Source of the DNA: Hawksworthiomyces lignivorus
Taxonomy: Eukaryota; Ascomycota; Sordariomycetes; Ophiostomatales; Ophiostomataceae
Reading direction: 5' to 3'
DNA length: 64,000 nt
Assembly (NCBI GenBank): GCA_002917075.1
Contig: NTMA01000082.1
Span: 62,001 to 126,000 of the forward strand
Numbering within the stretch: position 1 is the first letter of the stretch; the number at the start of each line of letters is the position of its first letter. The translations under genes and the position numbers were made by a program. Under the pieces are notes generated by a model. It saw nothing but the letters and a program-made list of their open reading frames with translations. It had not been told where the DNA came from and did no database searches. Shown here one piece after another: positions 24,300 to 36,069 of the stretch.

Positions 24300-24334
<35 letters not shown>

Positions 24335-25396
24335 CATAAAACATACCTCGGCGCGGCAGAGCATCAAGCCTGTTGCCATGTGTTGCATAATCTTGGCTCT
24401 GCTCACCCCTTCGGTATTGGCAGCTTCTTGAAGCGATCTCAGGGCAAGGCCCTTAAAATGTAAAGACTCCTCGACATTGCCATACCGCCTGATAGTAGAC
24501 AAGCAGAAGAGGGAGTACAGGACCGCCCTGGAGGATGCGGACCCATCTTGCAGACACATGCGCAGCAGCACGTCCCGAAACTCCAAGGGCTCGCTGTCTA
24601 CTTGCGGCAGAGAGCTAGAGGCCTCATGATAGACTTGTCGTGTCAGAAGAACTGTACGGATATAAGAGAAGCAGAGAGCAGGGGGAAGTTGCAGGGGACT
24701 GACAGAAGGACAGAATATCCGAGCTTCTGGGATGCAGCCTTCCCAGCTCTGCATATAACGACGGCGCCATTTTTGGGAAAGTTTCCGGCTTTGGATCCTC
24801 TTCGTACTCGCGTTCAAAGAGAATGGATTGGCTTCCTTGATTAATTTGACGATACCTAGATTAGCACTTGTTCTATTACGGAAGTACTAGCCGCCTGACC
24901 TACTCTGGCTACTAGCAGCATAAGGCAGAAGGTAATGGGCTTCTACATGGCTGGAAAGCACGTTCACGAAGTGGTATTGGCTTCCGTTGGTTTTCGTGAT
25001 GTCGCTTCTGATGCTACTGCTGCTGTCACCGTTGCCTCTCTGGCGAAGCTTTGCCTCTCGCCGCAGAGGAACGACGTAGTGCTCACTCCCCTTGGGACCC
25101 TCTAGAGCACGCCGCGAACGCACCTTCGGCCAGTGCAGCGCAAACTTATCGTCTGCACGGCATTGTCGGTGGGATTTTTGGCAGTTGCGGCAGATAGGAC
25201 GCGCGCCATCGCATTTGATTTTGCGTTCTATGAGATTTTGATAAGTTTCAGTTTCCCCAAGCCGCTCTAGTGCATCTACATTCGCTCGAGCTCATCCAAT
25301 ACGAGTGTCTCTGCGTATCTCACCTCGGCAAGTCAAACATCGATGAGCTGTAGAAGTACTCGCCGATAGGGCAATTGTGGGTTGCCGTGTTGCCAT
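23232..25396 (-). CDS. Zn2Cys6 transcription factor (regulator 1)
   Basis: Exons on the minus strand are 25396-25324, 25227-24904, 24855-24347, 24247-23978 and 23888-23232, giving 610 residues. The zinc cluster is canonical, C-x2-C-x6-C-x6-C-x2-C-x6-C, with Cys at 20, 23, 30, 37, 40 and 47. The first intron falls just after the second Cys, in RCLTCR|ERKIKC. The linker is basic. The rest is helical and contains a fungal-specific-factor-like middle region. LYSLFCLSTIRRYG, MQHMATGLMLCRAE and WALYICSLRTICN resemble regulators with a Fungal_trans_2-type domain; this is an inference. It is divergent from the short-chain dehydrogenase at 26139, sharing a 742-nt promoter, so control of that gene is plausible but unproven. 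Intron 2 (48 nt) is short but has a CTAAT branch site. Confidence 0.88.
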
Positions 25397-26138
25397 GTTG
25401 AAGTTGATCAAGCACGTATACGCGGTAGTATAAGTCTTCTTTTTGATTCAGAGATATTGCCTGAGCTCCGTATTCTGCGAGAACACCCGGGGGAGTTGCA
25501 GGTTTGAGGCGCTCGTCTTTTGCCCGTTTCTGTTATATGGCAATTTTGACCGAGACGCCATCAGCCACGAAAGCCGCTGACAAACGATAGCAGAATGCGG
25601 TAGTGGCCCCACGGCGTTTACCTGCTACTGCCGTTCAATGGGAATGTGGTGCATACCCGATTAGGAAACAGAGCAACTGCGTGCGAGCCAGCTTTTGCTC
25701 TGTCAGCAAGCGGCAAGATCCAAAGCACGGCGAGGGAGATGTTAGTTATGTGATGCGATTGGTTGAAAGATTCCATATGCTCCACATCGCATGGTTTCTT
25801 ATTCACCAACACACAACGCCTTATTGTGAGGAGATCTCGGGTTACGCCAAACACCGCACGCGGAGACTTTTCTCTCTATTTTTTTTTGTTCTGAAAACCC
25901 TTTCTTACAAATGAACGAACATAATCTGCTACGTTCTCGGGAGGAAGGTCTCGCCATGACTCCGGCGGAGGATGCGACGTGGGTATAAAGCATAGGTTTC
26001 CTGTCGAGAATTCCTGAGATGGAAATCCAGATGACGACAATAAAGCATCGAAGCAGATCTTTCTAAAACTATTAAAAGACGACATCTCTTTGGATTAACA
26101 TCTATTGTCCAGCTAAATTGTGGAACGCTTAGAACGCA
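25397..26138. other. Divergent promoter between regulator 1 and an SDR gene
   Basis: This 742-nt region separates start codons facing away from each other. It contains several CGG/CCG triplets that could serve zinc-cluster factors, including CTCCGTATTC near 25468. No gene is seen. Confidence 0.45.
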
Positions 26139-27194
26139 ATGCCTTCTTACGTGGTTCTCGGTGCCTCGCGTGGCATTGGGGTAAGTTTGGACATTGCTGA
26201 AGAGGCCGCACATGAAGAGAGACACGTTGCTAATATGTGCTTGGCACAGCATGCTCTTGTCAAAATCCTGTCGGAAAACAAAGACAACACGGTAATAGGT
26301 TTGGTGCGTAATGTACCAGCGTCAAAGGAACGGTTTGCAATAGAGTTTCCGGACCGGAAGAACATTCACATCATCCACGCCGACCTGAACGACTACAAGT
26401 CGCTGGAGGTATGCATTCCTATGAGAGACAACAAGCTGGGCCGGAGACACTGCTGGACTTGATACTGATATTGGACAAGGCTTCTGTCAAAGAGGTCTCG
26501 GCTATTACGGGCGGCGCCGTCGACGTCTTCATCGCCAATGGAGCGGTTGGCAACAGCGTCTACCTGCCCGTAAGCCAAGAGTATGAGCTCCTGCGAAATT
26601 TATAACCTCTGCAGTGCAAGTCAAATAGAAAAGATAGTGACTAACCCTCACGTCCATAGGGTGACCTCGAATCCCGCGCTGTTTGAGAAGGACATGCTCG
26701 ACGATTTCCGCACCAATGTCCTCGGCACCACCGAAGCGCTGGCCCTCTATGCCCCGCTGGTCGAGAAGAGCCAGCTCAAGAAGGCCGTCGTCATCTCTTC
26801 GGGTATGGCTGACATGGATCTCGTGCGCGAGTATGAACTCGGCATCGCCACACCTTACGCGATCAGCAAGGTCGCTATCAACATGGCGGTAATTAAATTC
26901 CACGTCGAGTACAAGGACCGGGGCGTGCTCTTCTTTGCCCTATCCCCCGGCTTGGTGGACACAGAATTTGGAAAAGATAGGCTGGAGGGGCAGACCCCAG
27001 AGCAACTGGCGCAGCTCCAGGGAGCGATGGGCGGCATGATCGAGAAGTTTAGCAGATACGCACCAAACTGGGATAAGCGGCCCTTGACGCCGGACGAGTC
27101 GGCGCAGCACTGTATCGATGTGATCACGAAGGCTACTGTCGCCAAGGACGGCGGAATCATGGTGTCGCACTTTGGTAATAAGCAGTGGCTGTAA
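26139..27194 (+). CDS. Short-chain dehydrogenase/reductase, CsgA/C-factor-like
   Basis: Exons are 26139-26180, 26250-26408, 26480-26580 and 26660-27194, giving 278 residues. The cofactor motif GASRGIG (8-14) is split from HALVKIL by intron 1. Next come FIANGAVGN (NNAG equivalent), VVISSGMADMDL (catalytic Ser region) and TPYAISKVAIN (Tyr-x3-Lys), then LSPGLVDTEFG. These define an atypical or extended fungal SDR related to C-factor-like proteins, probably NAD(P)-dependent and cytosolic. The substrate is unknown. For the third intron I used the donor GTATGA at 26581, because the nearer GTAAGC would put a stop in frame. It converges with the MAL-type transporter, 227 nt between stops. Confidence 0.85.
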
Positions 27195-27421
27195 AGAACA
27201 ATTGTACAGTAATTAGCACGCAGTAGAGTAAAAAGCTATGTTATTAATTAAGTTTGGTATCTTCGACATAATGATGACGCTAGTAGTGTGTACATGATGA
27301 CGTGGGCCTCCTGGAAACAGTATATGCGTTAGGAACCCGAATATGCAAAATTAAACAAAATGCTTAGATGTCGTTTTGTACCGCGGAAGTACAGAATTAC
27401 ATCTTAACACTCTTTGTTACG

Positions 27422-29267
27422 CTACGGCTCCGTGGACTGTCTCTCGACGTGGGCAATGTCAGCCTGCTCTTTATAGATGCGCAGCACATCGGAGTTGATG
27501 CTCCTGGAGAACACGTCGACTTGGGTCGTCTTGAACTTGCGGGCACTGGTTCCCTGCTCAAAGAGGACGTCGAGCTCGGCAAATGAGCGACCCATCGGCT
27601 CAGGCACCCGGAAGTACGTGTAGATGATGCAAAGGAAGCAGATGCCAGCCCAGAAGAAGCCGGCATAGTTCTGCCAGTTCCAGGCACCAGGGTTGAGCAT
27701 GTATGGTGTAAGCACACCGCAGATGATGCCAACAATAATGCTGTTTGGTGAGATGGTTAGCGGGTGCTCTGCAACATATGATGAAGAAGGCAAGAAGCAC
27801 AAAGAGAGGAACATACTATAGAACACGGCCCAAGACAACGGTCTTGATCTGCAGCCGGCGCGTCGAGATCTCGGCCACCAGTGAATAGCACACGGTTCCC
27901 ACGGAAAGCTGGTAGCAGAGCGCCCAGCCGAGCATAATACTACCAGTAGCGATGGAACCCTGGTGGCGGTGCTCCTCTGGCACGAGCCCCAAGAAGCCCA
28001 TGATGAAGAGCATCGTGAAAAGGCCGCATAGACCGTAGATGTACAGCGAGCGGCGGCCCAGGCCCCAGGACATCAGGAACCAGGCGCCCAAAACACCGAC
28101 GATGTTGAAGGCGTACTGGCCCAGGGCGAAGCCGTACGCGCTGTGGGAGCTAAGGCCGGCCTGCTCGAGGAAGTAGGTCGAGTAGTTGCTGAAGGAGTTG
28201 CCGCTAAGGTTCTGGATGGCCCACACCATGCACACGATCTCCGTGCGGCGCAGGTCGTGGCCCTTGAAGCAGTCCAGGTAGCTGGCACCCTTGGTGGCGT
28301 TCTCTTCGAGCGCAGTCGTGTGTACCATCATGGCAATGGTCTCATCGGCATCGAAGCTGTCGTCATTGCGCTGGCGGCGGCTGGTGAGGCGCAGCAGCGA
28401 CTTTTTGGCATCGTCGATGCGGCCGCGGCGCACCAGCCACCATGGCGACTCAGGCGCAAAGAAGATGCCGATCATCAGCGGCACCGGCCAGATCCACTGC
28501 AGCGCGTAGGGGATGCGGTAGGCCCACTGGTCGGTGCGGTCCAGCATGCCCATGATGACACCGATGCCGATCAGTTGGCCGATGCCCCAGCAGGCGTTGA
28601 CGTAGGTGGTCAGGTGGCCGCGGAGCGCGACCGGGCACACCTCAGATGCGTAGGTGATAGTCAGGGTCTGGAACACACCCCAGGGAATGCCGCACAGGAT
28701 CTCCGCCACCAGCAGGGCAGCGGTATTCTTGGCAGTGAAGAAGATGGCGATCCACGCGGTGACGAGCATCAAGCAGCCGATAACGGTATACCGGTAACCG
28801 AATCTCTCAGAGACCCAGCCATTGATGAGAAGGCCGATCAGCTCGCCACAGTTGGCACCGTTACTGAGGCCGCTCTGCCATGGTGCAGACACCTGCCACT
28901 CGCCGCTGGGCAGCTGGGTGCCGTATTTGCGGTTGAACTGATCAAAGGCGTAGAAATTGTTGATCAGGCAAACGTCATAGCCCTCCATGACAATGCATGT
29001 GCTGATGAGGATGCTCCAGGCAATGGCCTTGGGATACAGGCGGACGCCCTCGAGGAGTGTCATATTGTGCTCTTTTTCGGCGGCCGATTTGGCAAAGCCA
29101 ATGACGGCATGAGTGGCTTTGGAATCGGCCATGTCATGTTCTTCCTGGACCATGGTGTCCACAGCGGCCGCATCTTCCTTTGTGAGGTCGGCGGGACCGC
29201 GACCCGCAGGCTCTATGTCGTAGCTGTCCGCCGGGACAATGTCCTCAGCCGTTTTAATTGTAGTCAT
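27422..29267 (-). CDS. MFS sugar transporter, MAL/alpha-glucoside permease type
   Basis: Exons on the minus strand are 29267-27817 and 27740-27422 (intron 76 nt), giving 589 residues. It is a twelve-helix plasma-membrane H+/sugar symporter of the SP family. Family signatures are EGYDVCLINNFYAFDQFNRKYG after helix 1, WVSERFGYRYT (loop 2-3), ILCGIPWGVFQTLTITYASE, PESPWWLVRRGR and YSLVAEISTRRLQIKTVVLGR. The last exon supplies WNWQNYAGFFWAG and the C-terminal VPEPMGRSFAELDVLFEQ (PETKGR-like). The N-terminus (about 75 residues) is hydrophilic and acidic. These features match maltose/alpha-glucoside permeases (MalP-like). It is divergent from regulator 2 across 1.7 kb, so it may be that factor's target. 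Confidence 0.92.
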
Positions 29268-31013
29268 GGTGGAGAGGACACGGCAGACGAAGACAAATAA
29301 TCAGAGGGGGTATGAAGACACGCCTAAAGAGATATGGCCACACTAAACACGGCTATTACCAATGTGTGGTGACTGGAGAAGAAGAATTGGGAGGGAACGG
29401 TAAGAAGAAAAAAATAGAGGTAACATTAAGGTTAAATACCAACGACGATATGAGACGGAGGGGAGGACTTCCTCGGCAGGAAACGATCAACGTCGTCGTA
29501 TGACAGCAAGAAACCTGGGGTTGCGCCAATCGATGCAACCTCTACAAACTATGCTCCCCACGGCTTCTAAACGAAAGATGCGGAGAAGACGAAGGGCGTT
29601 GTAGCGGAGAAGATGAGGAGGTCGCATCAGTTGTCGTGGGTGTCAGATTTGTCCTTTGTTGCTGTTTTCTGTCTGTTTTCTTCCCCATTCCCCGACCACC
29701 AATTTTTTTTCCGGCTCCGGGTTGCGTCCCCATTTTTTCTAATCGCCTCGCCGTGAATAGCTCGTCATTCCCAGGATTTTCCTTTGAGGAGGTGGATATG
29801 AAGATAATACACGAAGATACGGGAGTAGAGATTTTGGCAAAACCGCTGTTGTCCAATCTCGAGCGAGCAAACGCTAAAAAAGCCGGACACATTCAGGGAA
29901 TTGCCCGAGACTAAGACACAGACACGCGCTGTGATTGGTGGACCGGTCAGCCCGTTGCCGGTTAGTGCTTTCCTAGAAAGAAACCTAAAATTCGCCTCAG
30001 TGCCAAACTCAGAATAAGCCCTTGGCTCCTTCCCTTTGCCGTATAGTAGGCTCTTCACCACGCACAATTTTTCGCCATTTCACCGTGGCAAGTACGATGG
30101 ACACGCTATGTAGCGTGCTTTCCGCACACAAAAATGCTGATTCGAATGCTATATGATTCGCTTACCTGCGTAGCGTCGTATTTCAGTACCCTGTATTCAA
30201 TAAACCGCTCCTCATGACAAGACAAGACCAGGGACCACTTCCATCTCCAACCTCATCGTCGACTGGATCCTGCTGGTACCCCATTCATTGGCCTCCCCAT
30301 TTCTCTGTATGTGCAGATGACAATGCCGCGTTTTTAGTGTGTAGTCAGAATCTACACCGACACTACTTTTCTGGGGAAACAGGCGCTTTGGTTTCTTTTT
30401 TGTTTTTTTAGTTGTTTCCCTACGGCTTGGGGACTAGTGGTCTGGAGTGGCCTGCGGAGTTGTCCTGCGGAGTGCACTGCGGGGGAGGAGATGAGTTTTG
30501 CTCTTTTGGTGCCGCCCTGCTACGCTTCAACCTTCTTTTGACTTCCGGCTCCTTTTCGAACCGCTAGCTGGTCCGTCGTATACTTCGTACTGACTTCATA
30601 TCTTCCGTATACGGCTTTTCTATACCACGGGGTGATATTGACTCTAGGTCCTGGGCTGCCAACAACCTGTCGCACATCACGGTTTTGCAGCACCCTTTCG
30701 TCAGCTCATCCTTCCGCACTCTTTCAGGCGTGGTTACCGCTGTCTTTGAGGTCTTTTTTCTTGCGTCGCGTGCTGTGTTAGCTTTCTTGTTCTTAGCTGT
30801 CTCTGCTCTTTTGTTTCCTCGTATTCCCGCTGCGTTATCTAGCTTGGTGTCTTCTCTCCGACCGATTCCCATATTTCTAAGTAGTCCGCATTTTCTCACC
30901 ATTTCCTTTTCTCTTTCGGAGTCTCCATCACGGACCAGTCTGACACTCTGCTGCTGGTTTCAATTTCCGTTTGTCCAGCAACCTTAGTTGCAACGATCAG
31001 CTGCTCTCTGTCG
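29268..31013. other. Divergent promoter between MAL-type transporter and regulator 2
   Basis: About 1.75 kb lies between start codons facing apart. From about 30680 to 30920 the plus strand is pyrimidine-rich. A short inverted-repeat stretch, TCCGTATACGGC, is near 30605. No coding exon with a recognisable domain was found. Confidence 0.45.
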
Positions 31014-33664
31014 ATGCCACAATCGGAGCCACTGTCAAAATCTGACTCCCGAAGCACCAGTATTGCACCTTTTGGATGGTTAATAATTTTCTTATCTTTT
31101 CTGTGTGTCTTTGTACCCGCTGCAACAGGATTCTGACTCCCCTTTCTTTCTTTCACGCAGCGAAAACTGCCGAGAGCAACATCTAAAGTGTAAGTGGGAC
31201 CGTCTGGCACGAATTCCCGTTTTATTGCACTTTTTGTTCAAATGTGATACGAAAACCGCTCCATATGAATGAACTACCCAATCTTGTCTCTCGCAATTGT
31301 CTTCTTGTGCAATCTTCCGTCTCTGGACTTGGTCGCTATTTTGATAACGGTGGCTTGGCTTTGCTTAATTTTAGCTAATAGAAAGAAAATAGGCGACCGC
31401 ACTATCCCTGCCTGCGGCCGTTGCTTGGCCGCCGGCAGGGAATGCAAAAGAGGTTATAAATTCCGTGTCAAGTCAGGTAGGTTTCTCAGCCGGGGGACCA
31501 GGATCCGTATCGCATTGGAAAACAAGGCCGCATCATGCAAGAGCCCAGTCCGTAACGAGAAACTAATGGACTGTCCACAGGTCCTTTCACCCGAAAACAG
31601 CACTGGGTTAAGACCCCAAGAAGATGTAAGTGTTTCTATACATCTGAAATCATGATAGGAGAAGTAATGTATGCAAGACAGGAGAAAATTGACACACCTG
31701 CTTGTCTTTTCTCATACAGTGGACTTCGTTAAAGATGACATATCCGGAGAAGGCGACGTCGCCGACTACGACAATAACCATGATCCTTTAGATGGACAGT
31801 CGATTGCGTCTGCTCCTGAATTCACATTCCATGATGACTGGAAAAGCCCCAGCTCAAATAGTTCTCGAACAGCAGCACTAGAGACGAGTTCCGCGACGCA
31901 CAATGATACATTGGAACCCCAGCTCAGAAGATCATCACGTTTAAGAGATTCGACAAACAGGACGACGACAGCGCAACTAAAGGAACAGCCTTCCTTTTCA
32001 AACCATAACGGGTATCAGTTACCGGTGGATCTCTTTCCTCTTCTCCATCATGAACAACCAGCGGCCAGCGGCACACAGTCTCCTTCGGACCGCTTCATTA
32101 ACCATGACGACTTTCCAAACACGGCACCACCGCTTAACTTATCTAAGCCAAACTATGTGGCACACTCTGGCGGCCATCGGTCTCAGTCTCAGTATCCACT
32201 CCAAAAGAAAGAAGAAGCCATGCTTCTTCGCCACTTTATCCAAAACCTCGCAGTATGGGTATGTTTTCCACGCCCCCTCAATATTCTGTGCGATACGCGA
32301 GTGAGCAAGTGACACATTGACATTGAACATACAGCTTGACCTCTGTGAGCCTGCACAACAATTTGGCACAGTCATACCCCAGCGTGCTGCCGAGTGCAGC
32401 GTTCTGCTCAACGCCATTCTCGCCTTGTCTGCTAAGCACTTAGCTCATATTAGCAATTATAACCGATACGTCTCTGACCGCTATCACCAAGAATGCCTCA
32501 ACAAGCTCATTCCTATGTTGAGCCACGACGCCACCGCGGCAGATGAGAATCTGTTTGCGGCGACTATTATTCTCAGAGTCTGGGAAGAGATGGAGTGTGA
32601 GACTTCCATGCGATACATCTGGTACATCAAGTAAGAAAATAGACTAATGGTTCATTCGCTTAATCCAGTTAAACATTCCGGCTTCGACTCCCAAGGCTAT
32701 CTTCTCGGAATTCATGCCTTTGTTCATGGTCACGGCTACAGAATTCTGCCAAACACTATCAGCGCAGCTAGCTTCTGGGTCGGCCTTCGCCAGGAAATCT
32801 ATACCGCAACCGTCAACCAGCAACCCGTAAAAGCGCCATTGGTCGCGTCGCTCGCAGATAGTGCGCGTGAGCTGGGGCCAGCTGAAGATCACGACTGGGC
32901 AAACCGTGCGGTCATCCACTGCGTAGATGTGCTCAATTTCTGCTTCGGGGACTCTCCGCCGCGGCAATCCTGGGACGAGCTACATATATGGAATAAACGG
33001 TGGACTGAGCTCCTGCCACGCTCATACACACCATTATTTTATCGGGAGAGAGAGCCATCCGAAGCTTTCCCCGAGATTTGGTACCACACTAGCTGGCATG
33101 GTAGGTCATACGCCCGAAAATGGCGGAGAAATAGGCCGCATAGGGGAGAATGACGCTAACAACAAAGCCAGTTACCGGCGTGCAACATCACATCCTGGCC
33201 GAGCTGTTTCTGGTCAGCTTCGACCCCAACGTCCCTCGCATCGGCAGCCAGCGCCGTGAGGCGGCCAAGAAAGTGAATGTGAGGCAATCCTACGAATTCC
33301 TATTTTCGGTATTCTTGCCATCCGATGCTAATGACTTAGGACCGCATCTGCGAACTTCTGCGCAGAATTTGTGGGATTGGCATTAGCAACCAGTGGACAG
33401 CTCCTGGCATGTTTACGGCCTGCATGGCTATTGCAGCATGTACGTTGGGAGAGGCTCTTCCCCCATCCCCCCTCCCTCCCACCTGAGGGTCGTATTGTAC
33501 TAAGTCCATCCTTCATTCTAACACTCATAGTTGGCGACCGCTTCTACGACCGAACAGATCAAGAGGCCTGCATCGACATGCTCAGACGAACTGAGAGAGA
33601 CCATGCGCGCCCAACCGAAGTGGTACAGCAGCAAATGATGCAGTCATGGGGCTGGCAGGACTAG
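31014..33664 (+). CDS. Zn2Cys6 transcription factor (regulator 2)
   Basis: Ten exons: 31014-31078, 31161-31189, 31393-31476, 31581-31625, 31720-32258, 32335-32596, 32669-33100, 33172-33278, 33340-33439 and 33531-33664, giving 598 residues. The zinc cluster only appears after splicing: GCENCREQHLKC from exons 1-2 and DRTIPACGRCLAAGREC from exon 3. Cysteines fall at 22, 25, 32, 39, 42 and 49 with canonical spacing. Introns 1 and 2 each interrupt a Cys codon. The rest matches the fungal regulator family with KTPRRLDFV after the cluster, LDLCEPAQQFGTVIPQRAAEC, LLGIHAF and FYREREPSEAFPEIW. The first intron donor, GTTAAT, is weak, but the cluster and a CTGAC branch site support it. It is divergent from the MAL-type transporter and upstream of MIOX. 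Confidence 0.85.
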
Positions 33665-35100
33665 GGATGGGCCGGGGCAATGGATGTGATAGCAAATAGG
33701 TAAAGTGAAAATGTACGGAGTACTCCACGATACTATGCGACTTGGTACGTGAACTATCGTAAGGAGAGTGGATTGGGCTGATTGGCAGCGAGAGCCTGTA
33801 CGGGGTATTTTCGGCACAAGTAATCGGGAAGAAAGGAGCAAGGAGAAGCATTGAATCAAAGACGTGTGATATCAAATCAAATAGAAGAAAACGGAGAAAA
33901 AAACTCATCTCCGATATGCAGGCGCATCTTTAAAAGGGAAAAACTCATACCAGCTGACGAATGAATCTTTTATTGTTGGGCGAGCTCGGCCATTTCTGCC
34001 ATCTTGACGTTCCTGGATGCCGTCACACGCGCCCAGGTTCATGGATATTTCACCCCCCTCATCAATTTTTCTCGTTTATTCTTTTTGTGGATCAAGAACG
34101 CCTCTCGGTAGCTTTATCTATTTTAGTCCATATTGGGCAAAATTCTCCGGGCTCTTAAGTTCGTCCCGCCTTAGCGGATCTTGTGAACTCGCCTCTCCCA
34201 AAATAAATTGGAGAAGCTTAACTGCTCCGTTCTGCGTCATCCCCACAACGCATGGGTTCTTCATCCTTGTGAAACCCAGATGCCCAGAAGCTTGGATAAA
34301 GATGAGAGGAAACAAGAAAAACGTGGCTAGGCACCGGCAACCATTAGTCGCACCGGTGTAAGTCCTCTCCCACTAATAGTGCTCAATCCGGTCAAAATCA
34401 GCGAGTGGAAGGCCATGTGTTGCTTCGCATCTTGAAAAGCTACGACTCTAGCTTGATTCTTTATGATGAATACTTTTTTTTTTCTCTTGTTCTCTTTCTT
34501 GCGAGGTCCCTCGTCTCGTCAGATCTTTCTGCCGATCTCCGGCCCCAGAGCCCACCAGCCATCGTATTGCTATTTCCGTCTACTGCTGATGCAGTGGAAA
34601 CAGGTTGTCTACGTGGGTCTTTGCTTGCCATGATTGTGTAAAGGGGAAAAAAAATTGCCATTCTGGGAGAATAAGGAAAATATTCATACAACCTTATCCT
34701 TTTCTTGTTACACCCTCCTATCACTTAATAGTGTGGCCATATTCTCCAGTTTACTTTTGTTTTATGGCCTGATCAGATAGATGGAATGAAACAAGAGAAA
34801 AAGAGTTGAGCAAAATTTGACGTTTTTCTCAAAGCCGTGATAATAAACGAACAGTGGAGAGATCCACAGAATATCTATTCAAAAAGGCCGCTTCTCGTCC
34901 TCGTTCCTTCTTTCATCTTTATTTTCATATAGCTCATCATTCTCGACTTCTTCCAAGTTTTAAACTGCCATCCGCTCCTAAAGTGTAAACGTCTCACATC
35001 TAGTTCCATTCATCTACCCATTCACTCGAGCATTCATCTGCCAAGAAGTTTTCTCGTTTTATTTCTCTCTTTTTATCCTCCTTCTTTAGATACCTTCAGC
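33665..35100. other. Intergenic region and MIOX promoter
   Basis: This holds the 3' flank of regulator 2 and about 1 kb of promoter for MIOX, ending in a long pyrimidine-rich leader. One TACGGAGTA word overlaps a perfect GGAGTACTCC palindrome at 33717-33726. No gene is seen. Confidence 0.5.
33714..33722 (+). repeat. TACGGAGTA word, copy 3
   Basis: This exact copy overlaps the palindrome GGAGTACTCC, just 3' of regulator 2. Confidence 0.6.
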
Positions 35101-36069
35101 ATGGCACCGGCTGCCGTTTTCGACGACAAAGAGGTCCCGGCGGCAGTCCCTGCCGCCAAGTCTGGCAAGGCTCTCGAGGACATCTCCGACGCGGTCAACG
35201 AGGTGAACATCATCCGGGGCAAGCAGGAGGCGCCGGAGGCCGAGGTCTACAGCGGCGAGTCACACTTCGACCAGGGCAAGGACAAGGCGCAGTTCCGGCA
35301 GTACGACGACGCGTGCTCGCGCGTCAAGGCCTTTTACCGCGAGCAGCACGAAAAACAGACGGTGGCGTACAACCTGCAGGCGCGGGCGCGGTTCCACTCG
35401 GCGGCGCGGGAGCGGCCGGAGATGACGGTGTGGGAGGCCATCGAGAAGCTGGACACGCTGGTCGACGACTCGGACCCGGACACGGAGCTCAGCCAGATCC
35501 AGCACCTGCTGCAGAGCGCCGAGGCCATCCGCCGCGATGGCCAGCCGCGCTGGATGCAGCTGACCGGCCTCATCCACGACCTGGGCAAGCTGCTGTACTT
35601 CTCGGGCGACGCCCAGGGCCAGTGGGACGTCGTCGGCGATACCTTCCCCGTGGGCTGCGCCTTTGACCGCCGCATCATCTACCCGGACACCTTTGCCGGC
35701 AACCCGGACGCCGCCCACCCCATCTACAGCACCGAGTGCGGCATCTACTCGCCCGGCTGCGGCCTCGACAACATCATGCTCTCCTGGGGCCACGACGAGT
35801 ACCTCTACCACGTCGTCAAGGACCAGAGCCGCCTGCCCGCCGAGTCCCTGGCCATGATCCGCTACCACTCCTTCTACCCCTGGCACAAGGAGGGCGCCTA
35901 CCACCACCTCATGACCGACAAGGACCACGCCATGCTGGACGCCGTCCGCGCCTTCAACCCCTACGACCTGTACAGCAAGAGTGACGACGTGCCGAGCGTC
36001 GAGGAGCTCAAGCCTTACTACCTGGAGCTAATCGACGAGTTCTTCCCCCAGAAGGTGATCAAGTGGTAA
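35101..36069 (+). CDS. Inositol oxygenase (myo-inositol to D-glucuronate)
   Basis: This is an intronless gene of 322 residues. MIOX is a cytosolic di-iron enzyme that cleaves myo-inositol with O2 to D-glucuronate. All six expected iron ligands are seen by motif comparison with the mammalian enzyme: His135 (QIQHLLQSAEAIR), His159 and Asp160 (LIHDLGK), His231 (SWGHDEYLY), His256 (IRYHSFYPWH) and Asp289 (NPYDLYSK). Other signatures are QLTGLIHDLGKLL, WDVVGDTFPVGC and the C-terminal KVIKW. The N-terminal ~60 residues are variable. The ATG at 35101 follows a pyrimidine-rich leader. Neighbouring regulator 2 and the sugar transporter hint at a carbon-use locus, but co-regulation is not shown. Confidence 0.95.
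   Translation: MAPAAVFDDKEVPAAVPAAKSGKALEDISDAVNEVNIIRGKQEAPEAEVYSGESHFDQGKDKAQFRQYDDACSRVKAFYREQHEKQTVAYNLQARARFHSAARERPEMTVWEAIEKLDTLVDDSDPDTELSQIQHLLQSAEAIRRDGQPRWMQLTGLIHDLGKLLYFSGDAQGQWDVVGDTFPVGCAFDRRIIYPDTFAGNPDAAHPIYSTECGIYSPGCGLDNIMLSWGHDEYLYHVVKDQSRLPAESLAMIRYHSFYPWHKEGAYHHLMTDKDHAMLDAVRAFNPYDLYSKSDDVPSVEELKPYYLELIDEFFPQKVIKW

Noticed and set aside
26570..26659. Use of the GTAAGC donor at 26570 in the SDR gene
   Set aside because: It would place an in-frame TGA shortly after the splice. The GTATGA donor at 26581 keeps the frame and gives a normal SDR sequence.
28143..29300. Long open frame on the plus strand opposite the MAL-type transporter
   Set aside because: Shadow of the transporter; no domain and no promoter of its own.
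31477..31580. Reading straight through 31477-31580 in regulator 2 instead of splicing
   Set aside because: The frame is open, but splicing with GTAGGT..CTAAT..CAG gives FTRKQHWVKTPRRLDFV, which fits the regulator family. The unspliced protein does not.
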